64,000 bases of DNA from Raffaelea ambrosiae. Its lineage: Eukaryota > Ascomycota > Sordariomycetes > Ophiostomatales > Ophiostomataceae. The stretch lies in contig PCDI01000007.1 in the NCBI GenBank assembly GCA_002778195.1, positions 1,434,576-1,498,575 of the forward strand, given 5' to 3'. A model generated the notes under the pieces. That model was not told the origin of the DNA. It saw nothing but the letters and a program-made list of their open reading frames with translations, and searched no databases. The translations under genes were made by a program, and so were the position numbers. Below, piece by piece: positions 48,207-59,232 of the stretch (positions are counted from its first letter, which is position 1; every line of letters begins with the position of its first letter).

Positions 48207-50457
48207 CTACACCTGGCAGAACGGGTCGTCAAAGTACCACACTGCATTTCCGTCCGGCTTCATCTCCTCGTGCGTGTAGCCATTGCCCAGGTACTGGTAC
48301 CGGTTCTTTGTCCGGTACGTGATGACAAAGTCTTCGAACCGCGGCTCGCTCAGGGCCTCAAAGTAGTGCAGCCGGCCGCCCGGCCAGATGGCCGTCACGG
48401 GGCCGTGCACGCGGCCGTTCTTGAACCACGAGCGACAGGCAGCGGACCAGACGAGGCGCTTCATGAGCGTGTGGGTGTGCTGGGTGAACTCGCGGACGCA
48501 CTCGGGCTTGGGATCAAACGACTTGATGTTTTCGCGCTGGAGCTTGTTGACCATGCGGAAGAGGTAGCGGGTGCTCCACTCGAGGATGGGCAGGAGGGAG
48601 GAGTGGCTGGCCGGGCCGTTGGGGCCGATAAACACTGGAGGGGGGTGTCAGTTGATGAACGGGACGCCGGGACAGAAAAGCAGTGGGTGGGGTGGGCAGG
48701 GGACATGGACATGGACATGGACAGCTGCGTGGACGTACAGAACAGGTTCGGAAAGTTGTCGACCATGATGGAAAAGTAGCCTTCCGGCTGGTCGCCAAAC
48801 TGCTCACGCAAGGACTTGCCGTCCTTGCCGATGCACTCGTAGGGCGTGGCATAGGACGTGTCGAAGCCGGTCGCACACACCACCACGTCGACGGCATACT
48901 CCTTGCCGGTGCTGTCCACGACGCCGTTCTCGGTGAACCGGACGACGCTCTCGGTGACGACGTCGACATTCTCGCGCGTCAGGCTCTGCAGATACCCGGA
49001 GCCGGGGGTCATGCGGCGGCAGCCAAGAGCGAACTCGGGAACCAAGTGCTTGACAAGGCGCGCGTCGTGGCCGAGCTGTTCCTTCATGTTGTTGGCGACG
49101 AAAGCACGCGACTCGCTCTGGTCTTTGCTGTTGTTGTGGTTCTGACGAAGCGCGAGGCAGCAGGAATTAGTATGGAGATGCCGTAGAACACGCCACAGCC
49201 AAGGGTTTCCTCCAACCGGGATCCGGCAAGGGGCAAGGGCTCATACCAGAGTGAATCGCTTGTTCAGCTCGCCCTCAAGATTGCGGCAGTATTCGTCGTA
49301 CATCTTGGGGTCGTCCTTGAACGACTGGATCTGCTCTTTGGTGTCTGTGCCCGGTTAGCTATGGCACCTCCCGGAGCCAACAAACCAAACAGCAAGAGGC
49401 TCAGGACCAGGACCGGGAAAGGGACGGGAACTTGCATGCAAAGTTGGTGCCGCCAGGACCGGCATACTTGGCCGCAAAGCCGGTGGTGATCCAGACGGGA
49501 GACCGCAGGAACGGGATCAGCTTGCCGACCACTGGTTGGTTGTCTGTGTCAGTGTGAAGTTTCCAGCCAACGGAGCGGGTCGCGCAATCGCAGACGTACC
49601 GGGCTGGATGCTGGGAATGATCTGCACGGCCGAGGAGCCGCCGCCAATGACAGCCACCGTCTTGCCCTTCAAGTCGTAGTCGCTGTCCCAGACGGCGCTG
49701 TGCATCAGCTTGCCCTTGAAGGTGTCGATGCCGGGGATGTCGGGGTACTTCCACTTGCTGGATGGTTTATTAGAAAGCTTGCGCCACTACACGAAAGGGG
49801 TTGGGGGGGCACAAACTTGAGAACGCCTGTTCCGTTCACCAGAATCTCGCACTGGTCGTGGATCGTCGTCCCCTCCGGCGTGAGGATGGCCAGCTTCCAG
49901 ACGCCCTCGTCGGCGTCCCAGCGAGCCGACTGGACCGTGTGCGAGAACTTGACGTATTTCTCCAGGTCGTACTTGACGGCGACATCCTTGAAGTACTTCC
50001 AGATTTCACCGCTGGGCGAGTAGAATTGGGACCACTCGGGGTTCCTGGCCCATGAGAACTGGCTGTCGGACGAGGAGGGGGGCAACATCAGCATACGACA
50101 CCCAACGCGGGCACAAGACACGTGCTTCACTTACTAGCTGTGACTGGGGATGTCGCAGGTGCAGCCTGGGTACCGGTTCTCCAGCCACGTACCGCCAATG
50201 TCGGTGTTTTTTTCGTAGATCTGCAGCGTCACATCCTCCAGGAGCCGCTCGGACTTGTAGGCCAGCTGCAGGCCGGTCGCGCCGGCGCCGACGCAAATGA
50301 CCCGGACCGGCCGCTTGGTGTAGAGGGGCTGCTCCGTGATGGTGTAGTCGCCAAAATCTTGACGGTACCACTCGTTCTCGTGGAGGCTAGAGTCGTCGGC
50401 ACCCGCGGCCGCGGCATCGGGGCCGATCGAAGAGCTCACATACTCGCGGGACGACAT
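48207..50457 (-). CDS. Baeyer-Villiger-type flavin monooxygenase
   Basis: FAD- and NADPH-dependent enzyme that inserts oxygen next to a carbonyl, or hydroxylates related substrates. Seven exons: 50457-50135, 50062-49817, 49757-49600, 49531-49436, 49344-49247, 49141-48739, 48634-48207, giving 583 residues. FAD site VGAGATGLQ at 56-64, then the Baeyer-Villiger signature FKGKLMHSAVWD at 203-214, NADPH site IGGGSSAVQ at 227-235, and CATGFD in the C-terminal part. The junction of exons 4 and 5 only fits if intron 4 starts with GC (GCAAGT...CACAG), which restores NFA-YTKEQ as in relatives. An in-frame-looking GT donor one base later in the run would break the frame. Gene lies divergent to a Zn2Cys6 regulator and beside two dehydrogenases. 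Confidence 0.92.
48701..48723. repeat. GGACAT tandem repeat
   Basis: Nearly four copies of a 6-bp unit inside the last intron of the monooxygenase gene. Confidence 0.75.
49345..49435 (-). other. GC-AG intron in the monooxygenase gene
   Basis: The intron begins GCAAGTTCCC and ends GGGCACAG. Every GT nearby leaves two spare bases, whereas the downstream exon needs one; the GC donor leaves one and gives the expected Tyr-Thr-Lys-Glu-Gln. GCAAGT is the known consensus for GC-type donors. Confidence 0.8.
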
Positions 50458-51283
50458 GGTGCCAAGATGTGTGTGTGTGTGTGTGTGTTTGTTTTTTTCC
50501 AACAGATGATGTCGATGGGAAGGAGCAAACAAGGATGCTGCTGCTGGGAAAATAAAGAAGAAAACAAGAGCGTGCAATCAGCTGTGATGGCATTGGGCCA
50601 AGACACAAAAAAAAAAAAGCTCCCGGGGTGGTGGCATTTTGTAGGTCGACCTGGAGAGCTGTCCGCTCCCGAGCGCCTCGGCCGTTTTCTCCGACGGCCA
50701 GGCACGGACAGACACCGCGGACCAGAGTCCATGGCCATCGACGGTTGCAGCAGCAGCAGCAGCAGTGAGCCGAAAGCCACTGCCCACTCGGCTGGCACAG
50801 GTGTCGCCGCGAGCTGCCCTTGTGGGAAACTTTGCCAAGGCGGAGCCCTTTCCTGATCGTGGACCGAACGAGCCGCCTGGGCCGATTGGGCCGGGCCAAC
50901 AAACTGTGTGGTCCCCCGCCCCCGAGACACGTTCACCTCGGCTAGATTGCCGGCATCATTGGATAAGGGCTGCTGACAAAAAGACGCCGCGTTGTTGCGC
51001 CTGGTCCGCTTACCCCAGATTTGGTTACCAGCCCAGGGAGACTAAGAGGGGCATAGCGCGTGGGATCTTAGCGGCGGATTTGCGGGGTAAACACAACTGC
51101 GGGCGTGTAAGTGGAGCAGCCTGCCAATATCCGACAGGGCATCGGCGCAGCCATCCATGGAGGGTCTGCTGGTGCCGAGCAGCGCTTCTCGCCATTCTCT
51201 TCCTTTTTTTTTGGTTGGGTTTTATTTTATTGTAATCAATCGTATGTTTCTCGATCGACAAATACATCCCGCGCACCCACACA
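50458..51283. promoter_or_regulatory. Divergent promoter, monooxygenase and Zn2Cys6 regulator
   Basis: An 826-bp interval. It contains a GT dinucleotide run at about 50469-50488 in the monooxygenase leader and a GCA triplet run near 50747-50766. CGG half-sites are present in this GC-rich DNA, but I cannot assign a specific binding site. Confidence 0.45.
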
Positions 51284-51580
51284 ATGAACAGGCCTTCGAT
51301 CGCGAGAACCCCCGTGCCTGCTGGGCCGGACCGGACACGCAGACGGGCTGCTCTGGCTTGCCAGGCCTGCCACGAGCGCAAGGTGCGCTGCAACGTCACG
51401 CTGGCCGGGCCGCCGTGTGCCAACTGCGTGTGCGATGGCATCAGCTGTGAGATTGTCGCTCGGGGGCGCGGTCTGCGCCGCCATCGGTTCGTGATGCCTC
51501 CCTCCCCCAAGCCGCGGACTGAGAACAACAGGGAGGCAAGATGGACTGACAAGACCGCACAGCATGGCCAGCATGTTGGT

Positions 51581-51617
<37 letters not shown>

Positions 51618-54339
51618 CAAAAACAGCAGCAGCAGCAGCAGCAGCAACCGCAACCGCAGCAAGATGCGTCCAGCTCTACGGCCGCCGTGGGCTCGCCCAG
51701 CCCGGCGACGGAATGCTGTGTTGCCGCGTCGCCGGCCATCCATGTGTCGCCGTCCTCGCCTTCGAGAAGCCCGTCCGTGTCTGTGCCGGAGATGCTGCGG
51801 ACGCCAGAATCAGGCGCCGCCCTCCCGCACAGCCACCACGAGACCATGCAGACAGACCACAGCTCGGAATCTCTGCCATGCTCTGCATCGACCGACGAGA
51901 TTCAGGTTCCGCCAACATGCCCAGACCGGCCGCCTCTGGACCAGCCGCCCCAGGAAGAGGGGGCCGAGTTCTCTGCCCTCCTGGACGAGGAGAACGACGA
52001 AGGGGCCACCATGCTGTACAGTGGCAAGTCATCGGAATTGGAACAAAAAAAAAAGACCACAATGGGGTTCTCTCCAGCTAACAATTCTTCCCCCCCCCCC
52101 TCCAGGCGACCAGCAAGGCCTCGGCCTCGTCGTGGACATTTGCAAACCGCACCGCCCGTTTCGCAGCAACCACTTTCTGATTCCGCGCGCGGCCGCCGCC
52201 GCGGCCATGAGCGCCCTCCTGCCGGAAGACCTCGTGGCCCTGCACGCCAAGGGCTGCTTCTCGCTGCCCTGTCCGCTGGTCGGCGAGCGCCTGCTGCGGT
52301 GCTACTGCCACTACGTGCACCCCTTTTTGCCCATTGTCGACGTGGCCGCGTTCCTGCAGCAGTACGAGACCGGCGGGCCCCGGAAGGTGAACCTGCTGCT
52401 GCTCTGGGGCATGTTCTTTGCAGCGACGAACGTGAGCCCCTTACGATCCATCCTTTTCCGTTTTCTTTTTTTTTTTGCATCCCTACCGATCTGCCCTTTT
52501 CCGTTTTCTTTTTTTTTGCGCATCCCTACCGATCTGCCTTTGTTTGGCTCACACACGCGCAGTTCCTCGACGACGAAACCGTCGCCCTCGCCGGATACAC
52601 CTCCCGCAAGGCCATGAAGCGCTCCCTCTACCGCCGGGCCAAGGCGCTCTACGATGCCGACTACGAAAAGGACAAGATCCCGCTGATCCAGGCCGTGCTC
52701 TTGCTGGCCTACTGGTACGCCGACTCGGAAGACCGCGACGGGTCCTGGCACTGGATCGGCATCGCCATCAGCCTGTGCCAGACCATTGGCCTGCACCGGC
52801 GCACCAAGCGGCCGCGGTACTATTTCTCCGTGTCTTCCGCCCCTTCTTCTTCTTCAGCGTCGTCATCGTCGTCGGCGTCGTCGGCGGCGTCGTCGGCCTC
52901 GTCATCCTCCTCCTCATGCGCAGCCTCGCTGTCGTCCGCTCCATCCGCATCGTCCGCACCCTCGGACGGATCTCCGTGGCAGCTGCTCTGGTGGGCTGGC
53001 TACTTCCGCGATACCTGGCTCTCCTTCGGCATGGGCCGTCCGACACGGATCAACCTGGCCGACTGCGACACCCCCGTGCCGACCGCCGAGGACGTGCAGG
53101 CCCTGACGGCTGGCCTGCCCCCGGCCCTGGCCGCCAAGTACCTGCCGCCGGACCCGGACCACATGCTGCCGCGCATGTGGGTGTCCCTGCTGGAGACGAC
53201 CTTTGCGCTGGGCGGCATCCTGGTGCACCACTACCGCGCCAAGACGGCCGAGCGCGTGGCCAACAAGACGGCAAGCCGGGACAGCCGACGGGACAGCGGC
53301 GGGCTGGCCGAGCTCGTCCGCCAAGACCAGGAGCGGCTGCGGCAGTGCCGGCTCGGTTTCCCGGCCGAGGAGTCGGCCGCCTGCGAGAGCAGCCCCGTGG
53401 TGCTGCTGCATCTGTACCACCTGCATGTGTACTACGAGTGAGTATTTCCCCCGGAAACTTCGTAGGATGGGAGTTATGGCGAATGACGTCACTCCATGGT
53501 GGTTCTTGCTAACGCTTTGTGACACTCGCGTGCAGGGCTTGTGTCATTGCTCTCCACCGGCCTTACATGGCCGGCCGTCCCGGCAGCGAAGACGACGAAC
53601 ACCAGCGGGCGAGAGGCAAGGACAGCACCGTCCCCGGCTGGAAGACCCAGTCTCTGCAGCGGGCCAAGATTGCGGCGTCCAACATCACCAGTGTCTTGAA
53701 CAAGATCACAGCCTCGCGCATGCTCGAAAACTGCCATTCCATGATGTACGTTGACACAGCAGCGACACCCCCCACCCCAAAAAGGAGTGGCCCTGTTACT
53801 GACAGTCTCAAAGGGTCACGGCTATGATTCCGGCTCTCCAGATCCACCTCCTGGGCTGCGTCTCGGGCGATGCCGTCGCCCGGCATCTCGGCCAGCACCA
53901 TCTGGACATTTGCCTGCTCGTCCTGCGCGAGCTCCGCCGGACCTACTGGGCCGCCGACTTTATGTACATGCTGTTTTCGAAGGCGCGGCGGCAGCTGGAC
54001 GGGCCGTCTCCGGACGAGCGGACGGGGACACGAAACAACAAGGCCAGCCATTCTTGCCAGACACCCTGCGCTGTCGCCGCCCCGACGGCGGCCCCGTCCA
54101 GCGACTTCCCGTCGACGGCCGCGACCGCCGAAACGCCGTCCGCCATCTCGGCTTTCGACATGCCGCTCGACATCGACCTGGCCCTGGCTTTCGACCTGGT
54201 CCCGTTCCAGGACTATGGAGGTCTGGGTTCGCTCGGAAGCCGCCCGATCAGCCCGCAGGCCGGCCTGCGGTTTGACGTGTCGGACACGGACATGAACGTT
54301 CTCTTTGAAGGGGACGATTTCAGCACATTTTTGTCATGA
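51284..54339 (+). CDS. Zn2Cys6 transcription factor with fungal-specific domain
   Basis: Nuclear regulator. Six exons: 51284-51486, 51563-52023, 52106-52431, 52563-53437, 53536-53745, 53814-54339, giving 866 residues. The binuclear cluster has Cys26, 29, 36, 45, 48 and 55 (spacing 2-6-8-2-6) with basic ERKVR. A polyglutamine block of about 25 residues follows. The fungal transcription factor middle domain runs from HFLIP and YVHPFLPIVD through WHWIGIAISLCQTIGLHR and LWWAGYFRDTWLSFGMGRP. A serine-rich insert of about 40 residues interrupts it. Intron 1 boundaries (GTTCGT, GCACAG) are the least certain. Intron 2 probably uses a GC donor. Its divergence from the monooxygenase suggests a local activator of that gene and perhaps of the two dehydrogenases. 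Confidence 0.88.
51581..51663 (+). repeat. CAG/CAA repeat coding polyglutamine
   Basis: Imperfect CAG tract with CAA and AAA interruptions and a Pro-Gln tail, inside the regulator coding sequence; translated as Gln in the chosen frame and as Ala or Ser in the others. Confidence 0.9.
52024..52105 (+). other. Probable GC-AG intron in the regulator gene
   Basis: GCAAGTCATC at the 5' end, AGCTAACAAT branch and CCCTCCAG acceptor. It gives YSG-DQQGLGLVVD in frame. A GT donor 3 bp upstream (GTGGCA) keeps frame too but matches the donor consensus poorly. Confidence 0.55.
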
Positions 54340-54728
54340 TCGAGAACGTGTACGTATAGCCATATAACTTGGTGGTAGAAGACGTAGCGCAAAAGAGCAA
54401 CTAAGATTCCCATGTGATTACAACAAAATCTCGATTTTTGTTACACTGGCGCAGCAAACAGCCGCAATGTCGAGTGGGTATAAATAAACAGCCGCAATAT
54501 GTGACAAACACCAAACGTCGTCAGGCAGTTATTATCTGATCGTATGTACATGTTTTCGGATGAAAGAAGACAAAAAGAGGAAAAGACAAGCCAACCCGCA
54601 GACAACCAAACAAACCCGCCCTGTAGTACCTTTCCGTTTACATGCCGTGAAACTCCAAATTGCAAATCAAAAGAACCACCCATTTCACACTTGAATAGTA
54701 CACAACACAAATACAGACCTTGCACGTT
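54340..54728. other. Convergent intergenic region
   Basis: 3' flanks of the regulator and the unknown polyQ gene; includes a short duplicated ATAAACAGCCGCAATAT-like stretch near 54465-54500. No gene seen. Confidence 0.5.
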
Positions 54729-56028
54729 TCAAGCCATGTCCATATCCTCACCCAGATGGTTGTCCTGTGGTAGTTGCTGCTGCTGCTGCTGCTGCTGTGA
54801 CATCAGCTCGGCAAAGATGGCATCGTAGTCGCCGTCGTCCGAAAACGCCATCGATTCTGGGCGGGCAGTTGTCACAGCAGGCTCAGCAGGTGCTGGTGCT
54901 GCCGTCGGTGCTTGTGGAATGGCCGGCAGCACCGGTTCCGATCCCAGCGCCTGTGCTGTCTCGGTTTCCATGGGCTCGGCTTCTTCCATGGAGGCAATCA
55001 AAGCCTCCAGCTCGGCCTCTTCCTCGCGCGCCAGCATCTCCGCCATCCGCTCGTCGTCGTCCTCTTCGTCCACGTGGTAGTGGTCGTCATGCTCATCATC
55101 GTCCTCGGCGAAGGCGTCCTCTCCAAGGTAGCCGTGCGAGGATCCAAAGTCCATCATCTGCGATGAGGACGATGGCGGCAGGTGCGACGACCGCAGCGCC
55201 GACGGCTGCATCCACTCGGCGGCGTCGTCAAAGTCGTTTTCCGTGAGCATGGCCGTGGCGTCGGTCTCTTTGGCCTCGCGGATCTCGCGTTCGAGGGACC
55301 ACCATTCGAGTTTTTGAAGCTGGCGATGTTTAGTACACAAAGAAACGAGAGAGAAGAGCAATACAAAGCATGGCAAAAGACAAATCGAAAAAAAAAAAAA
55401 GACTCACCTCGTTCTCCAGATTCCTCCGGTCGTAGGACCGGTCATCGGCGCGCTGGCGGACGTTGCGCAGAAACAGCGAGCGACGTGTCTGGCGTGTGGC
55501 GTCGCGGCTCTGCTGGACACGGGGCACGGCCCTGGCTGGACACGCAGAAAAGCGGAAGGGGTTCTTGGCCGGCGGAGCCGGCAGGAACGTCTGCAGCGGT
55601 GGTGCTGGCGCAGGTGGTGGGATGGCTGTTGATGCTGTTGTCGGCTCTGGTGCGTCTGCTGGAGTGGTCTGTGGCGGCATGGATGGTGCGAATGCGGCAA
55701 TGGAGAGCCAGGGCGAGGAGGCCGTGTTCGCGGACGACGAGGATGGCTGGATGGGCGACGACTGGGTATCATGCTGTGACAGCAACTGCGATGAGGCTGG
55801 TGGCGAGGTCGGCGCGCGCAGCGGCGATGATGCGCGGATGGGAGACGAGTCCAGGGCCGGAGACGACGCATGCAGTGGCGACGACGCCCGTAGCGGCGAC
55901 GACGACAGTGGTGATGGCCGGACTGGGCGGTAGGGAGAGGTCAGAGTCGTCGGCAGGACTGGCGAGGCCGTCGAGGTTTGGGGGGCCGCCCCGGTCCCAA
56001 AGATGGGCGGCTGTAAGACGGCAAACAT
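54729..56028 (-). CDS. Hypothetical protein, Ser/Pro-rich with acidic helix and polyQ
   Basis: Exons 56028-55408 and 55319-54729 give 403 residues. The intron has GTGAGT, a TACTAAAC branch and CATCGCCAG. I do not recognise a named family. The N-terminal ~150 residues are disordered, with several SSPLRASSP/SSPIRASSP-type repeats. The middle looks conserved and helical: RQTRRSLFLRNVRQRADDRSYDR, then LQKLEWWSLEREIREAKE across the splice, then FDDAAEWMQP. An acidic stretch (EDDDEHDDHY, VDEEDDDERM, LAREEEAELEALIASMEEAEP) is probably coiled. The end has MSQQQQQQQQLPQ. No signal peptide or membrane segment; likely nuclear or cytosolic. SP motifs would suit proline-directed kinases. Function unknown. 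Confidence 0.78.
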
Positions 56029-56616
56029 GTCGGCAGGTCTGTTGTTTCCTGCTGCGTCTGCCGGTGGTGTGTTTTTGTCCAGCGTTGAGAGCGATCCTTG
56101 ACTGTGATGACGATACTGGTAAGGGTAGGGTGAGTGGTGGGAAGGAGGAGGGGATACCAGTCACGGCAGAGAGACTAGAAGACGTTGACATTCATAGTTA
56201 ATGGGGCAAAACGCGACCAGACGCGTCGTCCAGCCCCAGATTGTTCAATAGGGGATACATGCATATTTTCTGTCGGCTGGATACCTGCATAGTGTAGACT
56301 CCAATTGTTCGGGCTGGCGCCGCTGTCCGTTTCTCCGATGGAACCCGAATGGGGCATGTGCAAGTCTAAAAAATAGAAAACGCCGAAAGAGGGCCGTTAT
56401 AATAGCGGGCAGCAACTCCCAACAATCCACCAAACGACGTCAGTTGATGCCACTTTTTTTTCTGGCTATAGAAGGTGGGCAGCACTCGCGATCTTTCCCA
56501 CCCGAACTGATTCGCCTCGCAGATATGATCTAATTTTTGGCTCTCTTTCTTGCCCGTGCCCCCTCCCATTTAACATTTTTTCTCTTTCTGGCTCGTATGC
56601 CATTGCAGAGAAAATA
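56029..56616. promoter_or_regulatory. Divergent upstream region
   Basis: 588 bp between the polyQ gene and the ABC1-type gene; both promoters are expected here. Confidence 0.4.
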
Positions 56617-58750
56617 ATGAGGGCCTCTCTTGTGCGGCCAGCGGCCTTTGCGTCCTTGGCGGCCGCTTTGGGACAGACGTCTTCCTCGGCTGCGATATCA
56701 ACGACAAGAAACGCCTCAACCGCCGTCTCTGCATCTCGGAATTGGGCCTGCGCCAAGTGCCGCCGCAGCCAATTGACCGGGCGCAGCGCCGGCAACTTTC
56801 GGTTTGCGTCGACGTCGTCGTCGGCGTCCGGAACTGCAGCTAGATCGTCTCGGACATCCCGAGCTTCACATGTGCCCCCGCATTCGACCAACCCCAAGAG
56901 CACCCGCGGCCGACGGGCCATCATTCTGACTGCGAGCGGCGGCGCGGCCACGGCGGCCGTGCTGGCATTCACCGACGACATCAAGACAAGCTACGACACC
57001 GTCGAGCGCACAGGGCGGGTGGCGGCTGCCCTGGTGATGTGCATCAACGAGTGAGTGGAGGAGTGATCGAGATTCTTCCCACATGGACGTGTCCTGTTTT
57101 TTTCTTTGATTTTTCTTTGATTTTTCTGACAATCCCTCTTTCTGCCTACAGCTACCGGACCACTCTGAACACGCGCGAGAAGATTGACGACGCCAAGGAG
57201 AAAGATGTCCTGCTCAAGGCCTGCCACAAGCGGTGCGCCGACCGCACGTACAAGGTGCTGGAGAGGAACGGCGGCATTTTCATCAAGCTGGGACAGCATC
57301 TGGTAAGGATGTCCTTTTTTTGTCGATGCCCAGATCGCCTGGGCCGCAACTGCAGATTGCATGCTCACTAACGACCCTCGTGCAGAGCGCCATGAACTAC
57401 CTCCTCCCCCTCGAGTGGACCACCACCTTCATCCCCCTCCAGGACCAGTGTCCTGTCTCGTCCTTCGAGTCCATCCAGCAGATGTACCGCGACGACACCG
57501 GCACCGACCTCATGGACTACTTTTCCGAGTTTGCGCCCGAGCCCATCGGCGCCGCCTCGCTCGCCCAGGTCCACCTGGCCACCATCCGCGCCACCGGCCA
57601 GCGGGTCGCCGTCAAGGTCCAGCACCCGGGCCTCGCCCAGTTTGCGCCCCTCGACATGGCGCTCACGTCGTTCACCTTCTCGACCCTCAAGCGCTTCTTC
57701 CCCGAGTACGACCTCGAGTGGCTGTCGTCCGAGATGTCCTCGTCGCTGCCCCAAGAGCTCGACTTTGCCCGCGAGGGCGACAACGCCCGCCGCACCCAGA
57801 CCTACTTTGCCACCAAGAAGCCCGAGCTGCCGCTCATCGTGCCCAACGTCATCTGGGCCCAGCAGCGCATCCTCGTCATGGCCCGCGAGTCGGGCCACCG
57901 CCTCGACGACCTGGCCTACCTGGATGCGCACGGCATCGACCGCGACCGCGTCTCGGCCGCGCTCGCGCACATCTTCAACGAAATGATCTTTGGCGACGGC
58001 GCGCCGCTGCACTGCGACCCCCACGGCGGGAACTTGGCCGTGCGGGCGCGGCCGCCGGTGGACTGGAAGACGCGGCTCCGGGGATGGTTCCTGACCCCGT
58101 GGCGGACCGTTCCCAACTTTGACATCATCCTCTACGACCACGGCCTGTACCGCGACATCCCGCTGAACCTGCGCCGGTCCTATGCCAAGATGTGGCTGGC
58201 CGTCCTGGACGGTGACATGGCGCGCATGGCGCAGTACGCCGAGGAGGTCGCCGGCGTCGACAAGAAGTCGTTCCCGCTGTTCGCGTCGGCCATTACCGGC
58301 CGCGATTTCAGTGTGATCTCGTCGGCGTCGATCCTGCAGCCGCGGACCGACAACGAGAGGGAAAGCCTTGGCGGACAGCTGCAGGACGGCCTGCTGACGG
58401 ACCTGGTGCAGCTGCTCGGCCGCGTGCCGCGGATCATCCTGCTGATCCTCAAGACGAACGACCTGACGCGGAGCCTGGACGAGGGGCTGCACACCAAGCA
58501 GGGCCCCGTGCAGTCGTTTTTGATCATGGCCAAGTACTGTCTGCGGTCGGTGCTGGAGGAGCAAGTGGAGGAGATCCAGGCGCAGTCAGGCGGCGGCCAC
58601 GGGTCGCTGCTGTGGCCGAGCAGTGCGGCCAAGCTGCTGACTGCGTACCTGAGCTACTTCCGCGGCCAGGCCAAGCTGGAGTTCTTTGATCTGTGGTTGC
58701 GGTCAAGACGGCTACTCGGCTTGGAGACGAACCTGGGACTCGGGATGTAG
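56617..58750 (+). CDS. ABC1/ADCK atypical kinase, Mcp2/Cqd2-like, mitochondrial
   Basis: Member of the UbiB/ABC1/ADCK family, linked to coenzyme Q and lipid homeostasis in mitochondria. Exons 56617-57050, 57152-57302 and 57386-58750 give 649 residues. Residues 1 to about 90 are rich in Ala, Ser and Arg with few acidic residues (a presequence), followed by one hydrophobic segment, AIILTASGGAATAAVLAF. The KxGQ motif is seen as FIKLGQHLSA. The Ala-rich loop is GAASLAQVHLA, the lysine lies in VAVKVQHPGL, the catalytic loop is HCDPHGGNLAV, and DFG is replaced by YDHGLYRD, a feature of the ADCK1/Mcp2 branch. All three exons join in frame. Sub-branch assignment is from memory of motifs. Confidence 0.9.
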
Positions 58751-59232
58751 ACAAGCAGGGCGACAGGACTACGAGATCAAGGGGGAACAAGGGGACAAGG
58801 GGACAAGGGGACCAAAAAAACAAACAAAAAAGCGGATTGGTTTGAGCGCGCAAGCGTTGGATTATTACTTCTGTTCTTATCATGACAGCGTTTGCCGTGA
58901 GAAGCGTTTTACACACAAAAGATACAGAGACAAAAGCAAGATATAACTACACTTTATATAAACGCATATACACACATATACTAATCAAAAGACACACTTT
59001 TACATTTGAAGACGTCGAACGAGTCGATCTCGCTAGAAAGAACAACCAAAAACCTAGAAATCTCATAGAAAAACGATCAATTCACCGACAACGCCGCTTA
59101 TATCCAACACACGCAGACATGGTAGTAAAATCAGAACAAAGACGTATGCAAATGCAAAATACCCAGCTTTTTCTTCCTTCTACCGTGCTTCCCGTACTTT
59201 CTGTCCTTCTCGGTTTCCCATTCTCTTTCCGC
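58751..59232. other. Convergent intergenic region
   Basis: 3' flanks of the ABC1-type gene and ERV41. Holds GGGGACAA repeated about three times at 58781-58812. No gene seen. Confidence 0.5.

Noticed and set aside
57368..58564. 398-codon minus-strand frame opposite the ABC1-type gene
   Set aside because: Shadow of a long GC3-rich exon with no recognisable domain.
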